Shown piece by piece: positions 53,988 through 61,920 of a stretch of DNA of 64,000 bases. Each line of letters begins with the position of its first letter. The stretch's first letter is position 1. The stretch covers positions 496,001 through 560,000 of the forward strand of contig CAVSEP010000007.1 in the NCBI GenBank assembly GCA_963726995.1, read 5' to 3'. A program made the position numbers and the translations under genes. Under the pieces are notes generated by a model. It made no database searches. It worked only from the letters and a program-made list of their open reading frames with translations, and was not told where the DNA came from. The stretch is from DAIDKA01 sp963726995 (lineage in GTDB: Bacteria; Pseudomonadota; Gammaproteobacteria; Steroidobacterales; Steroidobacteraceae).

Positions 53988-54362
53988 TCATGGCATCGTG
54001 GGTTGCCACACCAGCTTCTTGCCGTCGGACCGTGTCGCCGCGACCAGCATGCCGCCCGGTTTGTGGTCACGACGCGGGTGGTACTCAAGGGTGACCTTGT
54101 CGCCCGGTTTCAGGGAACGGGCGGACCAGCCGGAGCGCCGCATGGCCTTCACCGAGCCACCTTCAAAGACATTCACATCGATCTGACCACTGGCAGCAGT
54201 CACTTCAAGGTAGATCAGCGAATGGGGATTGGCCCACAGGAAATCCTTGACCATACCGGACACGGACGCGAGGTTGCCGGGATCGAATGCCGCCTCGGCG
54301 TGGTGCGCCGTGACTTGGGTCGTGTATAAAAGCGTTAGCGCGAGTGCGCTCCAGATCTTCAT
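53988..54362 (-). CDS. DUF6152 family exported protein
   Basis: A 124-residue secreted protein with signal ending AHHAEAAFDP. The HHAEAAFD, VKDFLWANPHSLIYLEVTAASG, and LKPGDKVTLEYHPRRDHKPGGMLV segments match DUF6152, small OB-like periplasmic proteins of unknown function, in which the two N-terminal histidines are conserved and could bind metal. The ATG at 54362 is preceded by GGACGATCCTG-like complement sequence with weak ribosome site. It is upstream of the TonB receptor on the same strand with 94 bases between, so co-transcription is possible. Confidence 0.75.
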   Translation of the reverse strand: MKIWSALALTLLYTTQVTAHHAEAAFDPGNLASVSGMVKDFLWANPHSLIYLEVTAASGQIDVNVFEGGSVKAMRRSGWSARSLKPGDKVTLEYHPRRDHKPGGMLVAATRSDGKKLVWQPTMP

Positions 54363-54549
54363 GGGACGATCCTGATAGGCAACGTCGACCACATACCAAG
54401 TTGGAATTGTAGCCCTGGAACCTCAGCTTCGCCGTACGTATTAACCGAGTTGGCTGGCGCCGCGTTGAGGTCACCCTTACCAATTGTGAGCCTGTGGCAA
54501 TTGGCGGATATTGGCTATGGGCGCGGCCAAACGATCGTGGAGATCAGTC

Positions 54550-55104
54550 ATGAATGACTTGCTGAAACCCGTGTTGCTCGCGGGATTACTGGTGGCGGGC
54601 AGTGCGCTCGGCGCTGATGCACCAAAGGTCAACGTGCAGCTCACGATGCTCACGATAGTCAATCCGCAGGGACTGGCCCTGTGGGACATCACCAACAAGT
54701 CCCAGGACAATGACGGCAACCTGGATGGCAAGAAGCTCACTGCGGCTTCCTGGGCGCATTTGCTGGAAATCGGCAAGGCACTTGAGGAGGGTGGCAGGAT
54801 GCTGGCGGGCAGTAGTGGCATTGTCGCGGCCGCTGCGGGTGGCAAGCTACAGGAGGAAGGCCATAGCGGCGCACCGACAGCCATCGACGTGCAGCACCAC
54901 CTCGACGCCAAACCGGCAAAATTTCGCCAGCACGCGCGGGAGTTGCAGCACACCGGGGCGGCCATCGTAGCGGCCGTGGCAGCACACGATGTCAAGAAGC
55001 TTGCAGCGCTATCCGACTCGCTGGACGAGGTATGCGAGAACTGCCACAAGGTCTTCTGGTACCCGGAACAAGGCAGTGGGAAGGCGCCGAAGTCGCATCC
55101 GTAG
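54550..55104 (+). CDS. Cytochrome c-prime-like protein
   Basis: A 184-residue exported protein: signal peptide (VLLAGLLVAGSALGA), mostly helical body and one haem motif CENCH close to the C-terminus, followed by KVFWYP. The placement of CxxCH on the last helix is that of the cytochrome c'/c556 four-helix bundle family. Conserved N-terminal features include LWDITNKSQD. The ATG at 54550 is preferred to a TTG start at 54511. It would act in periplasmic electron transfer or gas binding. It is a lone gene, divergent from the DUF6152 gene. Confidence 0.82.
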   Translation: MNDLLKPVLLAGLLVAGSALGADAPKVNVQLTMLTIVNPQGLALWDITNKSQDNDGNLDGKKLTAASWAHLLEIGKALEEGGRMLAGSSGIVAAAAGGKLQEEGHSGAPTAIDVQHHLDAKPAKFRQHARELQHTGAAIVAAVAAHDVKKLAALSDSLDEVCENCHKVFWYPEQGSGKAPKSHP

Positions 55105-55139
55105 CGACCGCATCAAGGTGTTGCGAACGGGACCTTTGG

Positions 55140-56354
55140 TCAAGTAGTCACCGGGGTATGTGACGACCCCTCTCCCAGGGCGGACTGCAGGCCCTGCAAC
55201 ACGTTTTGCAGGAAGTCCTGCACCTCGGGCCAGTGGTGCACCACGTACCAGCCGAAGGCCACCAGGATCAGCAGCCACACCATCGAGCCCAGCAGCGCCA
55301 CCAGGGCGTGCCCCGGATGGTAGGCGCCGACATGGCCGTAGAAGCGCGCGTATCGCACCTGCTTCATGAACGTGCCGTAGATCACGCAGACCGCAACGAT
55401 GCCCACCCAGTGGGGCACGACGGCCGCCCAGTCCCACCCCATGACGGGCCGTCCTGAGATCGCACCCACCAGAGCCACCAGGAATCCGACCAGCAGCAGC
55501 GCCTGGATGATGGCCGACACGGGTCCGAATCCCACCGGGCCGGCGTACGGGCCGGCATGCCAGCCGTAGGGAGGCGGTGGCGGCGGCGGGGTTTGCGGCG
55601 ACTGCCAGCCTCCCCAGCCGCGATGCTGCCGGCGCCATTGCCGCCGCTGTTCGCGCCACATGCGGCGCTGGTCGCGCCATTGCTGGCGCCATTGCGCGCC
55701 GGCGGCGAATTCGCCCAGGGGGCGGCCAATGAGTTCCTCGGCGTTGAAGGGTTTGCCGTGCGCCTGCGCCATCTGCTCGGCGGTCACGGCGACCGGCACG
55801 ACGATCATCATGACCAGGTATACGGCCACGCCGATGCCGCCGGTGAGCACTGAGAACACGACGAAGACCACGCGCACCAGCGTCACGTCGATCCCGAAGT
55901 AGGCCGCCAGACCATTGCAGACGCCACTGAGCATGCCGCCCTCGCGGATCTGGAACAGCCGCCGGGGGCCGCTCGAGTGATCCGCACGCCCGGAGGGACC
56001 GGCCGAAGCGCCGGACGCGGCGCCCTCGGCGTGGTCCGGGGATTGCCCGCCGGCACCCTCCCTGCCGCCCGGGGCGTGCGCCGCCTCGGGCCCGGCAGCG
56101 CCGGTTTCCACCGGCCCCATTTCCTGCAGGACCAGCGCGATCTCATCGGCGGTGACCACATTCTTGTGCGTGCTGACATGCCGCGAGAGCTTGTCGGCGA
56201 TGGCCTGCTCCAGATCGGCGAGGATCTCATCCCGATCCGGATCGGTGGTGAGTCGCGCTTCCGCGCTTTTCAGGTACGCGGCGAGCGCCTCGCACCCCTG
56301 CGCTTCGATCTGCCAGGCATTGCCGTTCAGACTGATGGTATTGACCGTACGCAC
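55140..56354 (-). CDS. PspC-domain membrane protein
   Basis: A 404-residue protein. The N-terminal 80 residues form a soluble helical region (ALAAYLKSAEARLTTDPDRDEILADLEQAIADKL), then a Ser/Gly/Ala-rich linker, then the PspC domain (about 135-195: RRLFQIREGGMLSGVCNGLAAYFGIDVTLVRVVFVVFSVLTGG), a Gln/Arg/Trp-rich segment and proline stretch, and four C-terminal helices. PspC-type proteins sense envelope stress. Located 3 bases after padR, so the PadR regulator controls it directly. Confidence 0.9.
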   Translation of the reverse strand: MRTVNTISLNGNAWQIEAQGCEALAAYLKSAEARLTTDPDRDEILADLEQAIADKLSRHVSTHKNVVTADEIALVLQEMGPVETGAAGPEAAHAPGGREGAGGQSPDHAEGAASGASAGPSGRADHSSGPRRLFQIREGGMLSGVCNGLAAYFGIDVTLVRVVFVVFSVLTGGIGVAVYLVMMIVVPVAVTAEQMAQAHGKPFNAEELIGRPLGEFAAGAQWRQQWRDQRRMWREQRRQWRRQHRGWGGWQSPQTPPPPPPPYGWHAGPYAGPVGFGPVSAIIQALLLVGFLVALVGAISGRPVMGWDWAAVVPHWVGIVAVCVIYGTFMKQVRYARFYGHVGAYHPGHALVALLGSMVWLLILVAFGWYVVHHWPEVQDFLQNVLQGLQSALGEGSSHTPVTT

Positions 56355-56357
56355 GGG

Positions 56358-56681
56358 TCACGCTCCCAGATCTTCGATGGTTTTGTTGATGAGGCGCCAG
56401 TAGGCGACCAGTTCGGCGAGTTGCGCCTGACCGCTCGAGGTCAGGGCGTAGTACTTGCGCGGGGGTCCGCTCTCGGACTCCTTCCAGTCATAGTCGACCA
56501 GACCGTCGCGCCGCATCCGGCTCAGCAGCGGATACAGGGTGCCCTCCTGGGTCGCAAACTCGGTTTGCGCCAGCTTGCGCAGGATGTCGGCCACATAGAC
56601 CCGATCCGCGTCGATCACTTTCAGGATGAGGAATTCGAGCAGCCCCTTGCGCATCGGCCCGAATTTGTCGTTTGCAGTCAT
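56358..56681 (-). CDS. PadR-family transcriptional regulator
   Basis: A 107-residue PadR protein of the short (s1-like) type: MRKGLLEFLILKVIDADRVYVADILRKL, FATQEGTLYPLLSRMRRDGLVDYDWKESESGPPRKYYALTSSG. The GTLYPLLSRM recognition helix and PPRKYY wing are characteristic. Forms an operon with the PspC gene; likely autorepressor through the inverted repeat just upstream. Confidence 0.94.
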   Translation of the reverse strand: MTANDKFGPMRKGLLEFLILKVIDADRVYVADILRKLAQTEFATQEGTLYPLLSRMRRDGLVDYDWKESESGPPRKYYALTSSGQAQLAELVAYWRLINKTIEDLGA

Positions 56682-56701
56682 GAGCGCCCTTGCTTCAGTA
56701 C

Positions 56702-56725
56702 GCTACCTTTTTATCACAAGGTAGC
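56702..56725. promoter_or_regulatory. Candidate PadR operator
   Basis: GCTACCTT and AAGGTAGC form a perfect 8-bp inverted repeat with an 8-base spacer, 21 bases upstream of the padR start. Two half-sites separated by 8 bases is the classical PadR operator geometry. Confidence 0.65.
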
Positions 56726-56755
56726 TTTAATTGGAAGCGGGCTGAATCTGCAGGG

Positions 56756-57787
56756 CTAGGGGGGGCGTTTTTCGCCCTTCCGGCCTCCCGGCCAGCCGGT
56801 GCCCTGCTTGTAGGGCCGGTTTCCCAGGAACACCGCCTCCACCCGGGTGATCTTCCCGTTCTGGAACTTCCAGGCCTCGGTGTTCAACACCTCGTTGGGC
56901 CACTGGGTGCTGGGCATCATGGGGTAGGTCCTGCCGTTGGGCATGGTCACGGTCTTGACCATGCCGCGGCGCCGGAAGTCGAACACCGAGAAGACGATCT
57001 GCCGCTGCACGTCCACGATGGGAAAGCGGGCGTTGTCGTACTCGGTGATGAAGGCGTACACGCCGGTGTCGATCTGCTGGGCGCAGCCCAGGCCCAGCGA
57101 GGCGCGCACGGCCGCCGCCCAGTCATCATCATGGGCCAGCGGCCGCAGCGGCACCGGCGGCTGATCATGGGGTCCCAGCGCCATGACCATGCCGTTTTCC
57201 AGGCGGATGCATGACTCACCGAAGGGCGCGAGCTCCCCCTTCATCAGCGCCACGGCGCGCAGGTAGCCCAGTGCCCCGTCGATCAGCTGCTGGCGCGTGA
57301 GACGCTGGGCCTTGGGTTCGACCTGGTCCCACAGCGGCTCGTAGGGCGGTTGGGTGAGCGAAGGCGGGGCGTCGCGGTTGACCACGGTCTCGATCTGCGT
57401 CAGCAGCCCCGCCCTCACCTGCAGCCGCACCATCAGGTATCCGGGCGTACCGTTCTCGCGCATGGTCACGTAGGTCGCCACGCCGCCCGTGGCCGGATCG
57501 AAGAAGTCGTGCCGATAGGCGCCGAGGCTCGAAAGGGTGACCCACAGCGCCTCGCCCAGCGGGATCTGCACACCGTTTTCGGTGAAGCGCACCGTCGGGG
57601 CGAGCTTCAGCCCTGAAGGGTCATGCTGCTGCAGGGCCTGCAGATACCCGTCCATCACCGACTTCAGACAGGCCTCATCGCAGTTGGCGCGCGGCGCGGC
57701 GGCGCCAAGCCCCGGCAATGCCACTCCCAGCAAGGCCACGGCGCAGGCCATGGCCCGGAGTCGAGTCACTCGAAGCTTGGTGTTCAT
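56756..57787 (-). CDS. Exported DUF8021-like protein (paralogue A)
   Basis: A 343-residue secreted protein. Signal peptide (AMACAVALLGVALPGLGA), then CDEACLKSVMDGYLQALQQHDP, VRFTENGVQIPLGEALWVT, GGVATYVTMRENGTPGYLMVRLQVRAG and a C-terminal part with a second segment (LGCAQQIDTGVYAFITEYDNARFPIVD; AWKFQNGKITRVEAVF). The pattern is NTF2/SnoaL-like with two halves and resembles DUF8021. Paralogous to the gene immediately upstream. Last gene of the carotenoid oxygenase operon. Function unknown; start ATG at 57787. Confidence 0.75.
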   Translation of the reverse strand: MNTKLRVTRLRAMACAVALLGVALPGLGAAAPRANCDEACLKSVMDGYLQALQQHDPSGLKLAPTVRFTENGVQIPLGEALWVTLSSLGAYRHDFFDPATGGVATYVTMRENGTPGYLMVRLQVRAGLLTQIETVVNRDAPPSLTQPPYEPLWDQVEPKAQRLTRQQLIDGALGYLRAVALMKGELAPFGESCIRLENGMVMALGPHDQPPVPLRPLAHDDDWAAAVRASLGLGCAQQIDTGVYAFITEYDNARFPIVDVQRQIVFSVFDFRRRGMVKTVTMPNGRTYPMMPSTQWPNEVLNTEAWKFQNGKITRVEAVFLGNRPYKQGTGWPGGRKGEKRPP

Positions 57788-57792
57788 GGCAT

Positions 57793-58731
57793 TCAATCGT
57801 GGGAGTGGCGCGACCAGGGCGATTTGGAATAGTAAGGCGATCCGATGAAGTCGGCCTCCACCGGCCCCACGGCGCCATCGATGATCTTGAAGGTCTCCAC
57901 GAAGCTCCAGGTATGCGGCTCCTGGAAGGGGGAGGTGCGCGGCGTGCCATCGGTGAGCTTGAAGTCGATCACGTTGCCCTTGTGGTCGATGAAGCCGCGG
58001 AACATCACCAGTCCGCGCGCCTCATCCACCAGCAGCGGCTCGCGCCGCACCCGGACGTTGAACAGGTAGGTGCCGAGCCTGAACGGTCCCGCACAGCCGT
58101 TGGGGGCCGTCTCCATGCCATTTTCGATGCGATGACAGGTGGGCGCGAACTCGGTGTGCAGCGTGCCGTCGTTGTGGGACAGCGTCGCGAAGTAGCCATC
58201 CGCGATGCGGATCAGTTCGGCCCGCGGCCGCCGCTGCGCAGGAGTGAGCAGCTGGCTGGTGAGCGGATCGTGGGTCAGCTTGGTGACATCGCCGAAGGGC
58301 GTCGGCGGCGCGCTGATCAGGCGCTTGGTGGACAGCAGATGCTCCACCTCGACGATCTTCTCGTGCTCCACCCGCAGCCGGATGGCGAGAAACGCCGGCG
58401 TATTGCCCATCATGATGGCCGTGTAGATGCCGGCACCGCCTGCGGACGGATCCGAGAAAGTCAGGGCCGGGCCAACTTCCGAGGTGACCACGTCCCAACT
58501 GCCCTCCGGAAAGGGCATCTCGACATTGTTCTCCATGAAGCGGACCTGCGCGGCGAACGGCGCCTGCTTCGGGTCCCGGTGCACATAGGCCGCCCGGTAC
58601 TGATCCGCGATCCTCGTCAGGCAGGCATCGTCACAGGCCGCCCGGGCACTGACCGTGCCGAACAGCGGCGCGGCCATTACCGCCAGCGCCAGCCAAACCC
58701 TGCGTCCATCCATCCGTGCATACTCGCGCAT
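57793..58731 (-). CDS. Exported DUF8021-like protein (paralogue B)
   Basis: A 312-residue secreted protein with GAGGGGG before the ATG at 58731. It shares the layout of its neighbour: CDDACLTRIADQYRAAYVHRDP, VRFMENNVEMPFPEGSWDVV, GAGIYTAIMMGNTPAFLAIRLRVEHEKIVEVEHLL, and SFVETFKIIDGAVGPVEADFIG near the C-terminus. It starts 37 bases after the carotenoid oxygenase stop, and its own stop is 5 bases from the next gene, so the three form one operon. Function unknown; perhaps binds or transforms the same aromatic or isoprenoid compound. Confidence 0.75.
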   Translation of the reverse strand: MREYARMDGRRVWLALAVMAAPLFGTVSARAACDDACLTRIADQYRAAYVHRDPKQAPFAAQVRFMENNVEMPFPEGSWDVVTSEVGPALTFSDPSAGGAGIYTAIMMGNTPAFLAIRLRVEHEKIVEVEHLLSTKRLISAPPTPFGDVTKLTHDPLTSQLLTPAQRRPRAELIRIADGYFATLSHNDGTLHTEFAPTCHRIENGMETAPNGCAGPFRLGTYLFNVRVRREPLLVDEARGLVMFRGFIDHKGNVIDFKLTDGTPRTSPFQEPHTWSFVETFKIIDGAVGPVEADFIGSPYYSKSPWSRHSHD

Positions 58732-58768
58732 CGCGACCCCCTCGTCGTTGTGCGGATTTACCGCAAGC

Positions 58769-60242
58769 CTACACCAGCGGCAGTTCATCCTTGCCGGCCC
58801 AGGTACCATGGACCTGGGAACTCAACCGGAACGGCAGGATCACCCGCGCCACCTCGCCATCGGCCAGATGCTCGGCATCGGCGATGATCAGTTCGGAACG
58901 CAGCTCCGCATAGTTCGAGGCGACTCCCACCAGGTACCCCTGCCCCTCGGCCGTGCCGCGCGGCACGAAGCTGCATTCCTGCAGGGCGTGGGTCTTGCCC
59001 GCGAAGTAGCGGTCCAGCTTGCGGGTCTGCACGTCGAAGCGGCCGTAGGAATTGGCGACCGAGGCGGGCGCGCGGGCGCCGGCGCGATTGCGGTCATACG
59101 GCATCTGCGTATCGGTGAAGCTGGTGTAGAGGTAGCGCGAGGCCAGCGTCATGGTGCGCGGATCCACCTTGCCCAGATCATTGACCTGCATGTCCCACAG
59201 CACCTCCTCCTGCCAGGTGTCGGCGGCGGAGTCCAGGTCCATGGTGAACTTGCGGATCACGGCATGGGCCTTGGAGGGATCGAACGGCGTGCCGTCGACA
59301 TTGGGAAAGAACGGGAAGAAATTCGAGTCCCAGAACGGCGCATACAGGATCACCTTGTTGCCTTCGCTGTAGGCATTGAAGGTATGCATGTGGCAGCGGT
59401 TCGGCCCCTTGAACCAGCGCATGTCCTTGGCCGACCCCTCGCGCGGCATGACGCCGATATAGCCGGGCTTGGTCGAGTCCCAGCCCCAGTGGATCTTGCC
59501 GGCCTTCAGGCGCTCGGCGCTGGTCACGTAGCCGGAGAACGGGAATCACCACATGGCGATGGGTGAGGGCCATGTCATGGATGATGCTCACGTAGGGCAC
59601 CTTGACGCGCACCTCGTGGCGCACCTTGCCGGTGCGGTCGATGGTGCAGATGAACAGGTCATCGGAGGCCAGTCCGGTCGCCTCGTAGCCGAAGGACACC
59701 ATCTCTCCGGTGAGCGGGTCGAGCTTGGGGTGCGCCGAGAAAGTCTGGCTCTTCCAGCCGCCGTGAAAATCCCACGGTCCGATGGTCTGCAGGGTATTCG
59801 GATCGATCTGGTGGGGCAGTCCATCCTCCTTGGTGGCGAACAGTTTCCCGGCATGCACCACCGGCGCGGTGTTGGCCACCGTGCGCAGGTTGGGATGTTC
59901 CGGGTCGCTCACCGCCGGATCATCCGTGTACGGATTGCGGTAATAGCCGTAGAGCTGGTGGCGGGCTTCACGCAGTTTCTGCAGGCGCCGCGTGTTCACG
60001 AAGCGGCCCTTGAAATCCACCTTGCCGCCCTTGAAGCGGAAACTGCTCATGTAGCCATCGGCATTGAGGATGGCATCGTCGGGAAACTTCGGCGGGTAGT
60101 ACCACTCGTAGCCGGTGCGGAAGAAGGCCCCGTCCAGATCCTGCGGGATCTTGCCCACGACCTCGCAATCCTCGATCGAGACGTCAAATCGCAACGGCGA
60201 ATTGAAGCCGCGTCCCGACAAGCTCTCAGAGTAATCCGCCAT
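58769..60242 (-). pseudogene. Carotenoid/lignostilbene oxygenase with a frameshift
   Basis: Two overlapping frames together give one complete carotenoid cleavage dioxygenase of about 490 residues. From the ATG at 60242 (AAGGGGGC upstream) the frame reads MADYSESLSGRGF through THRHVVIP, after which a single extra base near 59540 breaks it; the other frame resumes FSGYVTSAERLKAG and runs to the stop at 58769. All four Fe ligand regions are present (FSAHPKLDP, IIHDMALTH, RCHMHTF, SSQVHGTW). LYGYYRNPYTDDP and FATKEDGLP resemble lignostilbene dioxygenases. The break may be a sequencing error or a recent mutation. Confidence 0.87.
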
Positions 60243-60357
60243 ATCGCCCCCTTGCCCTGCCTCAACCATGAACGGCCAGATGGCAGGCAATTTACTCCCC
60301 AACGGCCACCGCTTGCACCGATTTGCGCTGCCTACCCCGAAAGCGGAAACTTGCGTC

Positions 60358-60624
60358 ATGGCAACCGGATGGGCCGGTGACGGCGCAGTCAACGAACAGA
60401 TCGAGGCTACCGTAAAGGATGCCGTCGAGCGCGCGCGCAGCCAATTGCCCCAGGGAGCGTCGCTGACGCACTGCGCCGAGTGCGGCGAAGCCATTCCCGA
60501 AGCCCGCCGCCAGGCGGTCGCCGGCGTGCGCCTGTGCCTTGGCTGCCAGCAGGCCGAGGATGCCGGCACGGAAGCCTTCAGCGGCTACAACCGCCGCGGC
60601 AGCAAGGACAGTCAGCTGCGCTGA
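60358..60624 (+). CDS. ybiI: DksA/TraR C4-type zinc-finger protein (YbiI-like)
   Basis: An 88-residue protein: GDGAVNEQIEATVKDAVERARSQLPQG, then HCAECGEAIPEARRQAVAGVRLCLGCQ, the C-x2-C-x17-C-x2-C zinc site of the DksA/TraR family, and the very conserved YbiI-type ending YNRRGSKDSQLR. The ATG at 60358 is preferred. Stop overlaps the start of the next gene (TGATG). YbiI's role is not established. Neighbouring gene order does not explain it. Confidence 0.93.
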   Translation: MATGWAGDGAVNEQIEATVKDAVERARSQLPQGASLTHCAECGEAIPEARRQAVAGVRLCLGCQQAEDAGTEAFSGYNRRGSKDSQLR

Positions 60625-61112
60625 TGCGCCGCTGCGCAAGGACCAATCCCTTGATGCCAAGAATGTTCTGCCTCGCGGGCCTCGCCGCCGCGCTGCTCTC
60701 GCCGGCGGCGCTTGCCGAGCAATGGGCCTACGCCATGCAGACCGGGCACGGCAATCACTCCATTCAGGTGGACGTTGACAGCATCGCGCAACACCCGGGC
60801 TACATCGGCGCACGTCTGCTGTTCGAGTACTACTGGCGGCCGGGCAACCTGCCGGCATCGGGAACCACACCCCGCTCGGCGTTGGAGGACGGCGCCTTCG
60901 ATTGCCAGGGCAAGCGTTTCCAGGCGCTGAGCCGCAGCGAGTTCGCGGCGGCGGAGGCCCAGGGCGCCGCCCAGGCCAGCAGCCGCTGGGAACTGGCCGC
61001 GGACCGGTGGCGCGCGGCCAGCGCCGATCCTGAGACCGACGCCATCATCGACTGGGTGTGTGGCGTGGCCCAGCGCCGTCTGGCCGAGCCTCAGGCCGGT
61101 TCCATCCCGTAG
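60624..61112 (+). CDS. Exported protein, surface-adhesin-E-like
   Basis: A 162-residue exported protein; ATG overlaps the ybiI stop, with alternative ATGs at 60654 and 60663. Signal peptide MFCLAGLAAALLSPAALA. The mature part (EQWAYAMQTGHGNHSIQVDVDSIAQHPGYIGARLLFEYYWRPG, then DGAFDCQGKRFQALS) resembles the surface-adhesin protein E family, in which a conserved Cys pair near QVDVDS and DCQGK segments is common (here only Cys in DCQGK and VCGVA are visible). Function unclear. The 3' end overlaps the convergent ModA-like gene by 22 bases. Confidence 0.6.
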   Translation: MRRCARTNPLMPRMFCLAGLAAALLSPAALAEQWAYAMQTGHGNHSIQVDVDSIAQHPGYIGARLLFEYYWRPGNLPASGTTPRSALEDGAFDCQGKRFQALSRSEFAAAEAQGAAQASSRWELAADRWRAASADPETDAIIDWVCGVAQRRLAEPQAGSIP

Positions 61113-61780
61113 CGCTGCTTGACGGGCGTGGCGGCCGGCCGACACAGGTAGTCGAGCAGCTGCCGCGCCACGTCGGGCTGTTCACACTGCACGCTGATGC
61201 CGGCGGAAAAAGTCGTGATGGTCTGGATGGCCGCCGGCAAGGGACCCAACACCTCGATACCCGGCACGTTCAGCAGCTCGCTCAGCTGTTGGAATCCCAG
61301 CGCCGCCTGGCCACCGGCCACCAGTGAGGCCACCGGAACGCCGGGCGGTGGCACCCGGATGCGCGGCCGGATGGTCTCGAGTATGCCCCAGCGCTCGAAG
61401 AGCTTTTCCAGGTAGACGCCGCTGGGACCGGTGGAATAGCTCAGCGAGCCGGCGGTGGCAACGGCCGCCTTCACCGCGGCCTCGGTGCTGACATCGGGAT
61501 GGCCGGTGCCGCTGCGCACCGCGATGGCGACTCCGGATTTCACCAGGTCCACCCGTCCGGCGCGCAACTGGCCGCCGCCGATGAGTTTGTCGATGGCCGT
61601 GTCCGACAACACCACCACATCGGTACTTTCTCCGGCCTGCACGCGCTTGGCGACTTCCACCCCGCCCGCCGCTTCGGCGGCGACGGGCAGGCGCGTCTCG
61701 GCCGTGAATCCGCGGATCAGTTCGGCCAGCACTTCGCGGGCCGCCATCGAGGACAACAGTTTCAGCGGGCGCAGCGTCAT
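61091..61780 (-). CDS. ModA-like solute-binding-fold protein without signal peptide
   Basis: A 229-residue type II periplasmic-binding fold (LKLLSSMAAREVLAELIRGFTAETRLPVAAEAAGGVEVAKRVQAGESTDVVVLSDTAIDKLIGGG; LSYSTGPSGVYLEKLFERWGI; SLVAGGQAALGFQQLSEL), most like ModA molybdate-binding proteins. There is no N-terminal signal, so it should be cytoplasmic, and no modBC lies nearby. It may act as an intracellular sensor or scavenger. Alone on the minus strand upstream of the BamA-like gene's end. Confidence 0.8.
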   Translation of the reverse strand: MTLRPLKLLSSMAAREVLAELIRGFTAETRLPVAAEAAGGVEVAKRVQAGESTDVVVLSDTAIDKLIGGGQLRAGRVDLVKSGVAIAVRSGTGHPDVSTEAAVKAAVATAGSLSYSTGPSGVYLEKLFERWGILETIRPRIRVPPPGVPVASLVAGGQAALGFQQLSELLNVPGIEVLGPLPAAIQTITTFSAGISVQCEQPDVARQLLDYLCRPAATPVKQRYGMEPA

Positions 61781-61920
61781 TCGGCAGCTCCTCTAGGTTC
61801 GGGCCTTGCCCAGGCGCGCGTCCCAGCGCCGAGTCGCGGCGGCAGCGCCGGAAACCGCAGATTTCGACATTACTTCCAAAAGCTTACAGCCATCAGCTTG
61901 ACCGTTTCCCCAGGCTGCTT

